A DNA stretch of 64,000 nucleotides. It comes from an uncultured Eubacteriales bacterium. GTDB taxonomy: Bacteria; Bacillota; Clostridia; Oscillospirales; Oscillospiraceae. Below the pieces are notes generated by a model. It was not told the DNA's origin and searched no databases. It worked only from the letters and a program-made list of their open reading frames with translations. The stretch lies in the NCBI GenBank assembly GCA_900545495.1, contig UQZJ01000003.1:1-64000 (forward strand), given 5' to 3'. Shown here one piece after another: positions 1-7,958 of the stretch; the first letter of the stretch is position 1, and each line of letters opens with the position of its first letter. A program made the position numbers and the translations under genes.

Positions 1-420
1 CGCAATGACCCGCCAAACGGTGTTGGAGGCATCCTTGCGGTAGACGTTGTATTTCTCCGCGCCGCTGGCTGCCTGCCACGTCACCTGAATGCCGCCGCTG
101 ACCGCCTTGGCACTGCCAAGCGTCACGTTGGCGGGCGCCGTGTTCTTGGGAGCGGTGGCGCTGACGCCGGTCTTGTTATAGCCGGGGCTGAGGGTCTTGC
201 CGTCGGCGGAGACACCACGCACGGTGTAAGTATACGTGACGCCCGCCTTGACGGTCTTGTCCGTGTAGCTGGTGCCGGTGACTGTGCCGATGACCACCCA
301 TCTGGTATTGGAGGCATCCTTGCGGTACACGTTGTACTTCGCTGCGCCGTTGGCTGCCTGCCATGTCACCTGAATGCCGCCGCTGACCGCCTTGGCGCTG
401 CCGAGAGTCACGTTGGCAGG
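1..420. repeat. Tandem Fn3-coding repeat, 285-bp period
   Basis: Identical or near-identical stretches recur 285 bases (95 codons) apart, for example the block beginning ggctgcctgcc at 67 and at 352. They encode successive fibronectin type III modules of the gene on the minus strand. The near-identity at DNA level points to recent duplication. A more diverged third unit lies at about 420-705. Confidence 0.8.
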
Positions 421-1740
421 TGCGGCAGCCTTGGGAACCATGGCGCTGACGCCAGTTCTGTCGAAACCAGGGCTGAGTGCACCATCGGTGTTGACACCGC
501 GAACGGTGTAGCTGTACTTTACGCCCGCCGTGGCATTCTTATCCGTATAGCTGAGGCCGGACACTGTTGCGACCACCTTCCAGCCGGTGTTGACGGGATC
601 CTTGCGGAAGACCTTGTATCGCGCCGCGCCAGCCGCCTGCTGCCACGTCACCACGATGTCCTTCCCGCTGACCGCAGCCGTCCGCATCGTCACATTGGCG
701 GGCGCAGCCGCAAACGCAGAATTGTAATCGGTGTTGGACATCTTGGACACATACGAGGTCCAGTACGGTGTATTGTAGGAATCTGTCTGGGGGGTGTGCG
801 TTCTGCTGAACTCCGGCAGTCCCTTGAGGAAGTAGCTGTAGCTGTTCTTGCCCTCATCCCATGTAGCATCCATGCAGTAGTACTTGCCGTCGTTCATCTG
901 GATGATGTTCCATGCATGGTTGCCGCCGGTGATGATACGGCAGTCGATGCCCGCCTCGTTGGCCAGACGGTAGAGCAGGTTGGCGTAGCCCTGACATACC
1001 GCCGTCCGGTTCCGGACGGCTGCATAGGCCGTGAATTGCAGCAGATAACTGTTGTTGTTCAGATGGCTGTAGTCGTACCGGACCTTTTCCGTGATCCAGT
1101 CATAGATGGCCTCCACCTTCTGATAGGTGGTCTTGGTATCCAGAGCCAACTGCGGCCGCATGGTACCATTGATATAGTCGCTCAGCCATTTTTCCTGTGC
1201 AGCCGTGGTGTACCAAATGGTGTTGGAGTATTTCTCATTCGGCTTGTAGGTAATGTCGTACTCGTACTCTCTTCCTTTTTCACTATAGGAAAAGCTGTAG
1301 GAGATGCCACCGTACTGCCAGAGCAGATAGTCACCGGTGGTGCCGCTGCCTCTTATGTGATCCTGTGCCTTATCCCAAAGATTTGCGGCTACCTTCCGAT
1401 GGTCGCCGGTGGGCGTAGTGCGCACACGGATCTGAATGCGATCGCTTCGGGCGACCATCTGACGGCGCAGCACCTTGACAGCCTCCGCCTCGGTCAGATA
1501 CGTCGCATTGGCCGCCGTCTGAACATCCGACGCCCACTGTGTTGACGCCTTGGGCTGTGACCAGCCGCTTGTCTCTGCCCCTAACGCATCCGCGTAAAGC
1601 GGGTTGACGTACTCGCCCGTATAGACGGTTTTTAAGCCGCACCTTTCGGCCAAGCCGCCCTCCGCCGCCATAGCCTGTACCGGCAGCAGCGTGGCGGTCA
1701 TCACCAACGCCAGCAGCAGGGATAGCAGTTTCTTCTTCAA
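1..1740 (-). CDS. Secreted transglutaminase-like protein with Fn3 repeats (3' end beyond window)
   Basis: 580 codons are visible with no stop, so the gene continues past base 1. Translation probably starts at a TTG (1738-1740) behind AGAGGAGAGG. A Lys-rich, hydrophobic signal peptide ends near AMAA (about residue 25). A transglutaminase-like core follows, with Cys249 (AVCQGYANL), His275 (NHAWN) and Asp291 (MDATW) in the expected order of the catalytic triad. From about residue 345 there are three fibronectin type III-like repeats of about 95 residues, the last cut off by the edge. Likely an exported cell-surface or cell-wall-modifying protein; the substrate is unknown. Confidence 0.85.
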   Translation of the reverse strand, partial: MKKKLLSLLLALVMTATLLPVQAMAAEGGLAERCGLKTVYTGEYVNPLYADALGAETSGWSQPKASTQWASDVQTAANATYLTEAEAVKVLRRQMVARSDRIQIRVRTTPTGDHRKVAANLWDKAQDHIRGSGTTGDYLLWQYGGISYSFSYSEKGREYEYDITYKPNEKYSNTIWYTTAAQEKWLSDYINGTMRPQLALDTKTTYQKVEAIYDWITEKVRYDYSHLNNNSYLLQFTAYAAVRNRTAVCQGYANLLYRLANEAGIDCRIITGGNHAWNIIQMNDGKYYCMDATWDEGKNSYSYFLKGLPEFSRTHTPQTDSYNTPYWTSYVSKMSNTDYNSAFAAAPANVTMRTAAVSGKDIVVTWQQAAGAARYKVFRKDPVNTGWKVVATVSGLSYTDKNATAGVKYSYTVRGVNTDGALSPGFDRTGVSAMVPKAAAPANVTLGSAKAVSGGIQVTWQAANGAAKYNVYRKDASNTRWVVIGTVTGTSYTDKTVKAGVTYTYTVRGVSADGKTLSPGYNKTGVSATAPKNTAPANVTLGSAKAVSGGIQVTWQAASGAEKYNVYRKDASNTVWRVIA

Positions 1741-1791
1741 GTGATCCTCTCCTCTCTGATTTCGTGTCATTTCGACACATATGTACAAATT

Positions 1792-1819
1792 ATTGTAGCA
1801 TGGTTTTGCAGAAAAGCAA
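1792..1819 (-). promoter_or_regulatory. Candidate promoter for the transglutaminase/Fn3 gene
   Basis: On the minus strand TTGCTT (1814-1819) and TACAAT (1792-1797) are separated by 16 bases, about 50 bases upstream of the TTG start. The rest of the 1741-2062 gap shows no clear gene. It holds several TTTTGCAG-like short repeats but no convincing promoter for spoIIP. Confidence 0.5.
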
Positions 1820-2062
1820 TATGCAGGGTATATGGTTTTACAAGTATTTTTGCAGGGTCTTGCAGCACGCGCTCCCCCCGGCACAGCTTGGCGGTATGGC
1901 GCAGCAGCCCCGGGGGCAGCAGCGTGGCGAAATACAATATGTTGGCTGCATAGCAGCTAACTTTCCCGGCAAGCCGCTGAATCATGGCAGACACGCCCGT
2001 TTGCCCGGCATACGCGCCGCAGCCGCTGCATAGGCTTGTCTGTACAGCGAGGAGGGATGCCT

Positions 2063-3178
2063 GTGAAGAGAGACTATTTCCGCCGTCTGACCGCCGCGGT
2101 GCTGGCCGCCGGCACGCTCTGGGTCACCGCCGCTGCAATGGGCAGCGACAGTCTCCGGGATGCGGCAGATGCTGTCCGGGACTCCGTTCGTCTGCCGGAG
2201 ATGTTGCTGCGCTGGGAGCTGGGGGATATGGCGGCAGCGGATACGCTGGCGCTGCCTGCGCTGTTGGCGCTGCGGGAGTCCCCGCTGCTGCTGTCCGCAT
2301 GGGCGGACGTAGCCGCTTTGCCGCAAGACGGGACGGCGACGGAGAAAACGCCCGCCGCTCCCGTTCCCGTTGCGCCCGCGCCCACGCCGGAGGCGGAGCC
2401 GTCCGCCCACGAGGACAACGGCGCCGCGTCCCAGACCATCGCACCCGCGTCACCCTCCGGCTTCGTACAGGTGGACGATGTGTTCATCAAAAACAACTCG
2501 ACCAAGGCGCTGGAGCCGGGGTGGTTCGACGGCACCTTCGCCGCCAAGCTGTCGGAGGATGCGCCGCAGGTGCTGATCGTCCACACCCACGGCAGCGAGG
2601 CGTACACCATGCCCAAGGGACAGGCGTACGTTCCCACTGGCACCTGCCGCACGGCGGACACCTCCGTCAACATGATCCGGGTGGGCGACGAGATCGCCGC
2701 CGCCCTGTCGTCCTACGGCATCTCCGTGCTTCACGACCGTGCGCTGTACGACGATCCCGCCTACGACGGCGCGTATGAGCGGGCGGCGGACGCCATCCGG
2801 GGATATCTGGCCAAATACCCCACGCTGTCCTTTGTGCTGGACGTCCACCGGGACGCCATCGAGGACAAGGCGGGACACCAGTATAAGGTCATCACCCGGG
2901 AGGACCCCCACTGCGCCCAGATCAGCTTTGTCATGGGCAGCAACAACGACCACTGGCTGGAAAATGTCAGGCTGGCGGTGGCCATCCAGCAGCGGCTGAC
3001 GGAGCTGTCCCCCACGCTGATGCGCCCCATGACGCTGCGCAATTCCAATTACAACCAGCACCTGACCACCGGCAGTATGCTGGTGGAGGTGGGTACCGCC
3101 GGCAATTCGCTGGACGAGGCGCTTCGCGCAGCCAGACTGTTTGCCGCCGGCTTTGCACAGGTGGTCACCGGCACATAA
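2063..3178 (+). CDS. spoIIP: Stage II sporulation protein P (SpoIIP)
   Basis: SpoIIP is the amidase/endopeptidase of the DMP (SpoIID-M-P) complex that thins septal peptidoglycan during forespore engulfment. The protein (371 aa) has a basic N-terminus and one membrane segment (about residues 8-25), a Pro/Ala-rich linker and a C-terminal catalytic domain. That domain carries HTHGSEAY (His174, Glu179) and LDVHRDA (near 259-265), metal-ligand motifs of the family. GTG at 2063 is chosen because AGGAGGG (2050-2056) lies 6 bases upstream; an ATG at 2057 sits too close to it. SpoIIM-family genes lie elsewhere in the window (16922, 37254); spoIID is not present. Confidence 0.9.
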   Translation: MKRDYFRRLTAAVLAAGTLWVTAAAMGSDSLRDAADAVRDSVRLPEMLLRWELGDMAAADTLALPALLALRESPLLLSAWADVAALPQDGTATEKTPAAPVPVAPAPTPEAEPSAHEDNGAASQTIAPASPSGFVQVDDVFIKNNSTKALEPGWFDGTFAAKLSEDAPQVLIVHTHGSEAYTMPKGQAYVPTGTCRTADTSVNMIRVGDEIAAALSSYGISVLHDRALYDDPAYDGAYERAADAIRGYLAKYPTLSFVLDVHRDAIEDKAGHQYKVITREDPHCAQISFVMGSNNDHWLENVRLAVAIQQRLTELSPTLMRPMTLRNSNYNQHLTTGSMLVEVGTAGNSLDEALRAARLFAAGFAQVVTGT

Positions 3179-3214
3179 ACGAAACCGGCGGGATTCCCGC
3201 CGGTTTCGTTTATG
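3179..3214. terminator. Bidirectional terminator between spoIIP and the Cys-rich gene
   Basis: Perfect hairpin AACGAAACCGGCGGG / CCCGCCGGTTTCGTT directly after the spoIIP stop, with A and T tracts on both sides. It can end both convergent transcripts. Confidence 0.85.
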
Positions 3215-3224
3215 CTGCACCGTT

Positions 3225-3515
3225 TCAGCGATTTTTCTTGGCCAGCTCCATCAGCTCCGGATATTTCTTCAAAACGTAGCTGTAGCTGCCCCGTCCGTGG
3301 GGTACCAGGCAGTTGGAGCAATCCTTTACGCCGCTGTCCAGATAGACGAAGTTTCCGCCGCAGTGGCTGCCCAGCGTATACAGCGGACAGTAGCAGAACA
3401 GGCAGTTGAAATCCTCCGGATGCTCCGTCTTGTGGCAGGGGAAGAACTCGCAGGTCTTGTGCTGGGTGAAGGAATACTGGCACTCCTCCGGCTTTTTGCT
3501 GTGAACGTCTCTCAC
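3225..3515 (-). CDS. Cysteine-rich small domain protein
   Basis: A 96-residue protein with eight cysteines plus histidines (CEFFPCH, CLFCYCPLY, CGG, DCSNC), matching the cysteine-rich small domain family (PF04071), a putative metal-binding module. Such proteins often occur near cobalamin genes in archaea, but no such genes are seen here. The start is GTG at 3513-3515 behind AGGAGG with an 8-base spacer. It lies 58 bases after the CmpB-like gene on the same strand and may be the last gene of the one-carbon operon. The function is not established. Confidence 0.8.
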   Translation of the reverse strand: MRDVHSKKPEECQYSFTQHKTCEFFPCHKTEHPEDFNCLFCYCPLYTLGSHCGGNFVYLDSGVKDCSNCLVPHGRGSYSYVLKKYPELMELAKKNR

Positions 3516-3573
3516 TTTACAGTCCTCCTATACAAATGCTTTTGCGGTTTTCATATTGGCTGCGGGGCGATGG

Positions 3574-4311
3574 TCACTTCTTCTCCGCCTTGTGCCGCTC
3601 CTCCCACGCCTCCTGCGCCTCACGCAGATGCTCCGCCAGCGAGTGGCTGGAGCGGAAGGCGAAGAGGAAGTTGGCCTTCTCGCGCCGCTCGTCCTGACGG
3701 CGGCGGATATGGGCCTTGAGCTGCTCGAGCTTGATGTCCACCTCGTTCTCCTTGGCGAACTGGCGGATGCGGGTCACCAGATGGGCGGAGTACACCACGT
3801 CGATGGTGAACACGCCGAAGAAGTAGCCGATCACAAAGGAAAACGCCAGATTCTCCGACAACCATTGCAGGGCGTCGAGAATGTGGGGATGCACCAGAAA
3901 GTAGTAGCCCGCGCTGGCCGCCGCCCAGATCAGGGAGAACTGGGGGCAGATCAGGCCCTGAATGTTGCCCCACTGGTTGCTGTAATCCCACAGCCGGACG
4001 TGCATGATCTTCAGCGACATGATACCGGCGATATACTCGATGGCGGTCATGCTCACCGCCATGCCCAGAAACAGCAGCAGCTTGTCGCCCACGGTGCGGA
4101 CGCCGTGGGCGTCGCCGATGGCTGCCAGCACAAACAGGATGCACAGGCCGAAGCCGTACAGCGGTACATACGGCCCTACGCAGAAGCCGGGGTTGATCCA
4201 CTTGCGCTCCGGATTGGCGCCGGAGATAAAGCGCCGGTAGAAAAGCTCCAGCACCCAGCCCAATACAGAGCCGATGAAAAACAGATATGCCAATGTCAAA
4301 AACAGATTCAC
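3574..4311 (-). CDS. CmpB-like putative ABC transporter permease (membrane protein)
   Basis: A 245-residue polytopic protein with an N-terminal hydrophobic segment (LFLTLAYLFFIGSVLGWVLE), the conserved stretch RKWINPGFCVGPYVPLYG and several further membrane segments, ending in a charged Glu/Lys/Arg-rich cytoplasmic tail. This is the pattern of the PF06541 (ABC_trans_CmpB) family, whose biochemical role is poorly known. It begins with GTG (4309-4311) overlapping the folD stop as GTGA, so it is translationally coupled to folD. No ATPase partner is adjacent. Confidence 0.8.
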   Translation of the reverse strand: MNLFLTLAYLFFIGSVLGWVLELFYRRFISGANPERKWINPGFCVGPYVPLYGFGLCILFVLAAIGDAHGVRTVGDKLLLFLGMAVSMTAIEYIAGIMSLKIMHVRLWDYSNQWGNIQGLICPQFSLIWAAASAGYYFLVHPHILDALQWLSENLAFSFVIGYFFGVFTIDVVYSAHLVTRIRQFAKENEVDIKLEQLKAHIRRRQDERREKANFLFAFRSSHSLAEHLREAQEAWEERHKAEKK

Positions 4312-5180
4312 AGATTTCCTCCCTCCAAGGTGCGCTCCGCCGCCTGCACCACATGGCGCATCAGTACGGCGGAGGTCACCGCGCCCACGCCGCCCGGTAC
4401 GGGGGTGATGGCGTCCACGATGGACGCGGCCGTGTCAAAGTCCGCATCGCCTACGATGGCGTTTTTTGCCGCGTCCCAGTTGGCGGACACGTCGATGATC
4501 GTCTGACCGGGCCGGACATGGGCCGCCGTCAGGCACCCCGCCGCCCCTGCCGCCGAGACAATAATATCCGCCTCGCGGGTGACGTCGGACAGCGCCTGCG
4601 TTCTGGTATGGCAAACCGTCACCGTGGCATTCCGCTCCAGCAGCAGCATGGCGGCGGGGCGACCCACCACCGGAGAGCGCCCAATGACCACCGCCCGTTT
4701 TCCGGTGCAGTCGATGCCGTAGTGATCTAAAAGCACCGTTACCGCCTCCGCCGTGCAGGGGGCAAACCCTGCGCTACGTCCCAGATACACACCGGCGGCG
4801 GAGACATCCGTCATACCGTCCACGTCTTTTTCCGGCAGGAGCCGGTTGCAGATGGCGTCCTCTACGTCACGGAGATGCGCCGGCAGCGGACGCAGCAGCA
4901 GGCAGCCGTGGACGGACGCATCGCGGTTCACACCGTCGATGGCGGCCAGAAGCGCAGTCCGCGACACCGTCTCCGGCAGGGAGGAGATCTCCACGGCCAC
5001 GCCGCACAGCGCGGCGCGCTGCTGTGCGCTGCGCAGGTACGCGCCGTCCGATTCGTTTTCCCCGCAGCGCAGGATGGCCAGCTTGGGTGTGACGCCCCGT
5101 TCAGTCAGCGCGTCCGTGCGCCGCTGCAGCGCCGCGGTCAGCGCTGACGCCGCCTCCCGGCCTATCAGCAATTTTGCCAT
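4308..5180 (-). CDS. folD: FolD-type methylenetetrahydrofolate dehydrogenase (cyclohydrolase site degenerate)
   Basis: FolD normally oxidises 5,10-methylene-THF and hydrolyses the methenyl product. The 290-residue length, the NADP-binding region GRSPVVGRPAAMLL, KDVDG and the C-terminal ITPVPGGVGAVTSAVL fit the family. In the first domain the usual YxxxK reads YLRSA (Tyr48, Ala52 in place of the catalytic Lys). The Gln of the QLPLP motif is Leu96 (LLRPLP). Both residues are needed for cyclohydrolase activity in characterised FolD, so this enzyme probably only dehydrogenates, with FchA upstream supplying the hydrolysis. RBS AAGGAGGG precedes the ATG and overlaps the fchA stop. Confidence 0.9.
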   Translation of the reverse strand: MAKLLIGREAASALTAALQRRTDALTERGVTPKLAILRCGENESDGAYLRSAQQRAALCGVAVEISSLPETVSRTALLAAIDGVNRDASVHGCLLLRPLPAHLRDVEDAICNRLLPEKDVDGMTDVSAAGVYLGRSAGFAPCTAEAVTVLLDHYGIDCTGKRAVVIGRSPVVGRPAAMLLLERNATVTVCHTRTQALSDVTREADIIVSAAGAAGCLTAAHVRPGQTIIDVSANWDAAKNAIVGDADFDTAASIVDAITPVPGGVGAVTSAVLMRHVVQAAERTLEGGNL

Positions 5181-5193
5181 ACGCTGTCCCTCC

Positions 5194-5805
5194 TTACAGC
5201 AGGTCGTGCTTTACCTGCGCAAATACGGCGTCAGCCGCCGTCTCGCCACGGTGCAGCAGGGCAAGGCACCGTTCATTCAGCGGTGCGCCTGCCGCGCCCA
5301 TGGTCTTTGTGTTCACCAGTACGTTCAGGGACGCCGCACGCAGGGCGCCGCCCAGAATGGCCGCGCCGCATCCGGCGTCGGATACCGCCAGACGGGAGCC
5401 CCTCTTCGCCAGCACCGCCATGGCGTCCAGCGCCCGGCAGCACAGATCCATGATCTGAAGCGGCGTTTTGCAGGCGTCCGCAGATGCCGCCGCCAGCTTT
5501 TCCGGGCGGGTAGGGTCGTCCTTGGGCAGGGCGTACACCGCCGCCAGCGGGAGAAAACCCTCCGCGTCAGCCTGCACCTGCGCCAAAAGCTGCTGCCGCA
5601 GGGCGTCGCAGTCTGCCATGACAGACCGCAGCTCCGTCTCCACCGCCGCGTAGCGCAGCTTTCCCACGGTCAGCGCCGCCACCATACCGCCCAGCGCCGT
5701 GCCGATGGCGGCGGTCAGCGCCGCCGCGCCGCCGCCTCCCGGTGCGGGTGCATCGGAGGCCAGCACCTCCGTAAATTCCCGGCAGCTTCGCAATGTATCG
5801 TCCAT
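5194..5805 (-). CDS. fchA: Methenyltetrahydrofolate cyclohydrolase / cyclodeaminase family (FchA)
   Basis: The 203-residue protein shows the formiminotransferase-cyclodeaminase-like fold signature APAPGGGGAAALTAA near the N-terminus and a helical remainder. Members next to fhs and folD act as methenyl-THF cyclohydrolase. ATG 5805 follows GGGGGGAG by five bases and lies 13 bases after the fhs stop; the longer frame to 5841 has no RBS. Position between fhs and a cyclohydrolase-deficient folD strongly supports the cyclohydrolase role. Cyclodeamination of formimino-THF is the alternative. Confidence 0.88.
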   Translation of the reverse strand: MDDTLRSCREFTEVLASDAPAPGGGGAAALTAAIGTALGGMVAALTVGKLRYAAVETELRSVMADCDALRQQLLAQVQADAEGFLPLAAVYALPKDDPTRPEKLAAASADACKTPLQIMDLCCRALDAMAVLAKRGSRLAVSDAGCGAAILGGALRAASLNVLVNTKTMGAAGAPLNERCLALLHRGETAADAVFAQVKHDLL

Positions 5806-5818
5806 ACGCGCTCCCCCC

Positions 5819-7627
5819 TCAAAACAGACCCGTGACCTCACCGGTGGCCGTGTCGATATCCACCCGGCGATAGGCGGGGTCAGATCCGGTACCGGGCATC
5901 ATGGAGATGCCGCCGGCTACCGGACACAAAAACCGTGCGCCGCTGTATTCCAGCACGTCCCGCACCGGCAGTCGCCAGCCGGTGGGTACGCCCTTTAGAG
6001 TGGGATCGTGGGACAGAGACAGATGGGTCTTGACCATCATGGTGCAGTACCCGGCGTATTGGGGGTCGCTTTCAAACCGGGCGGCCTTCTCCGCCGCCAG
6101 CGGCGACCAGTCCACGCCGTCGGCACCGTAGACCTCCCGTGCGATGCGCTCCACCCGCTGCCGCAGGGGCAGCTCATCCGGGTACAGCAGCCGGAAGTCC
6201 GACGGCTCCTCGCAGGCGTCCAGCACCACCTGTGCCAGCTCCTCCGCACCGGCGCCGCCATAGCGCCAATGGTCGGACACGGCGCAGCGCACCCCGTGAG
6301 CCTCGCAGATGCGGCGCACCAGCGCCAGCTCCGCCTCCGTATCGGTGTAGAACCGGTTCAGACACACCACCGGCGTGACGCCGGAGCGGCGGATCGTCTC
6401 CACATGGTGCAGCAGGTTGGCGCACCCCCGCTCCAGCAGGGACAGATCCTCCTGTGTGTAGGCGTCCGGCAGGGGACGGCCGGGGATGACCTCTGGTCCG
6501 CCGCCGTGCATCTTCAGGGCGCGGACGGTGGCCACCAGCACCGACACGTCCGGCTTCAGACCGGAGAGGCGGCACTTCACGTTCCAGAATTTCTCAAACC
6601 CGATGTCGGCGGCGAAGCCGGACTCGGTCACGTGGTAGTCAAACAGCTTGACGCCCAGCCGGTCGCCGATCACCGAGGACTGACCGATGGCGATATTGGC
6701 AAACGGCCCCGCGTGGACCAGCACCGGCTGATGCGCCACCGTATAGCACAGGGTGGGGTTGATGGTATTGCGCATCCACGCCGTCATGGCGCCCGCCACC
6801 TCCAGATCCTCCGTGGTGACGGGACGGCCCTGTCTGTCGTAGGCCAGCACGATATCCCCGATGCGGCGGCGCAGATCGGGCAGATCCCGCGCCACGGACA
6901 GGATGGCCATCAGTTCGGAGCTGACGGCGATATTGGCGCAGGTATCCATGGGGTAGCCGTCCATTTTCCCGTCGCCGCCGATGTGCATTTTCCGCAGCGC
7001 CTGACAGCAGAAGTCCAGCACGAAGCTCCACTGTACCCGCGCCGGGTCGATGTCCAGACGGCGCAGTCCCCGTTGGGCCAGCTGTGCATCGTCGTAGTTG
7101 CGCTCGTGCTGCATCCGGGCATTCAGCGCCGTCATGGCCAGATTGTGGGCGTTCATGATGTCGTTGATATCCCCGGTAAGGCCGAGAGAAAACTCGGTCA
7201 TGGGGATGAGCAGGGCGTTGCCGCCCCCGGCGGCGGTGCCCTTTACGTTCATGGTCGGTCCGCCGGAGGGCTGACGCAGGCAGCCGCCCACGTTTTTCCC
7301 CAGCCGTCCCAGTCCCTCGATCAGCCCCAGCGACGTGGTGGATTTTCCCTCGCCCAGCGGCGTGGGGGTGATGGCGGTGACCTCGATATATTTGCCGTCC
7401 GGACGGCTTTGCAGCCGCTCCATGATGCGGATAAAGTCCAGCTTCGGCGTTTTGCCGTGGGGGATCAGCTCCTCCGGCAGCAGCCCCAGCTTTTGGCGGA
7501 AAGCCTCCACCGGCGGTAGCTCTCTCTCCGCCGCCGCGCCGATCTGCCAGTCCTTGTAAACGGTGGGATCCAGCATGACCCGCCCTTCACTGTCCGTATA
7601 GCTGCCGTTTGTAAATCGTATCTCCAT
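5819..7627 (-). CDS. fhs: Formate-tetrahydrofolate ligase
   Basis: ATP-dependent formation of 10-formyl-THF from formate, the entry of formate into the one-carbon pool (acetogenesis, purines, serine/glycine). 602 residues. The nucleotide-binding loop PTPLGEGKST sits at 88-97, later than in the usual ~556-residue bacterial enzyme because of an N-terminal extension. Further conserved stretches include RQPSGGPTMNVKG, LTGDIND and HAGPFANIA. ATG 7625-7627 follows GGGGAGG with a 7-base spacer. First gene of the operon fhs-fchA-folD-cmpB-like. Confidence 0.95.
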   Translation of the reverse strand: MEIRFTNGSYTDSEGRVMLDPTVYKDWQIGAAAERELPPVEAFRQKLGLLPEELIPHGKTPKLDFIRIMERLQSRPDGKYIEVTAITPTPLGEGKSTTSLGLIEGLGRLGKNVGGCLRQPSGGPTMNVKGTAAGGGNALLIPMTEFSLGLTGDINDIMNAHNLAMTALNARMQHERNYDDAQLAQRGLRRLDIDPARVQWSFVLDFCCQALRKMHIGGDGKMDGYPMDTCANIAVSSELMAILSVARDLPDLRRRIGDIVLAYDRQGRPVTTEDLEVAGAMTAWMRNTINPTLCYTVAHQPVLVHAGPFANIAIGQSSVIGDRLGVKLFDYHVTESGFAADIGFEKFWNVKCRLSGLKPDVSVLVATVRALKMHGGGPEVIPGRPLPDAYTQEDLSLLERGCANLLHHVETIRRSGVTPVVCLNRFYTDTEAELALVRRICEAHGVRCAVSDHWRYGGAGAEELAQVVLDACEEPSDFRLLYPDELPLRQRVERIAREVYGADGVDWSPLAAEKAARFESDPQYAGYCTMMVKTHLSLSHDPTLKGVPTGWRLPVRDVLEYSGARFLCPVAGGISMMPGTGSDPAYRRVDIDTATGEVTGLF

Positions 7628-7658
7628 GCTGCATCCTCCCCGGCACATTCTGCCCTCT

Positions 7659-7688
7659 ATTATACACAACACGCCGCCGCCCCGTCAA
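7659..7688 (-). promoter_or_regulatory. Promoter of the fhs operon
   Basis: On the minus strand TTGACG (7683-7688) and TATAAT (7659-7664) are separated by 18 bases, about 30 bases upstream of the fhs start. The leader is too short for a THF riboswitch. Confidence 0.75.
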
Positions 7689-7794
7689 TCACCCATCGAC
7701 CCCGGTATCGGATTTTCCTGCTGCGAGGGCGTCGCACTTTTACCGCTGTCGCATGGTGTACCGCATTTGCGCGCCTGCAAACGCGTTTTTCCGC

Positions 7795-7823
7795 TTGCAA
7801 ACGGAGGGAAAAGCGGATATAAT
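7795..7823 (+). promoter_or_regulatory. Promoter of the riboswitch-guaD transcript
   Basis: TTGCAA (7795-7800), a 17-base spacer and a consensus TATAAT (7818-7823). Transcription would begin near 7830, just before the aptamer. Confidence 0.8.
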
Positions 7824-7837
7824 GAAATTGATGATAT

Positions 7838-7906
7838 AACTCATATAGTCCTGCGGCGATGGCGCAGGGCGTTTCTACGGCGCCGCCGACGGCGCTACTA
7901 TGGGTG
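7838..7906 (+). ncRNA. Purine (guanine-type) riboswitch aptamer
   Basis: The hallmark junction GTTTCTAC (7871-7878) and ACTATGGGT (7897-7905) are present. P1 pairs ACTCATA (7839-7845) with TATGGGT (7899-7905). P2 pairs CCTGCG with CGCAGG around loop GCGATGG. P3 pairs GGCGCC with GGCGCT around GCCGAC; GG of loop 2 and CC of loop 3 can kiss as in known aptamers. The specificity base before TATG is C, as in guanine/hypoxanthine sensors. J1/2 reads TATAGTC instead of the usual TATAATC. It lies upstream of guanine deaminase. Confidence 0.87.
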
Positions 7907-7913
7907 TTCTGGC

Positions 7914-7940
7914 GGAGGGCCGGAGCGCCCTTTATTTTTT
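7914..7940 (+). terminator. Riboswitch expression-platform terminator
   Basis: Hairpin AGGGC (7916-7920) / GCCCT (7927-7931) followed by TTTATTTTTT. Its 3' arm CGCCCT is also complementary to AGGGCG in the 3' side of P2 (7865-7871), an alternative pairing that could form an antiterminator. Confidence 0.7.
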
Positions 7941-7958
7941 GCACGGGAGGTAGGAGCG

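Noticed and set aside
6008..7519. A 503-codon frame opposite fhs
   Set aside because: A shadow of formate-THF ligase; no start signal and no recognisable motif.
7628..7658. THF riboswitch before the fhs operon
   Set aside because: Only about 30 bases separate the predicted transcription start from the fhs ATG.
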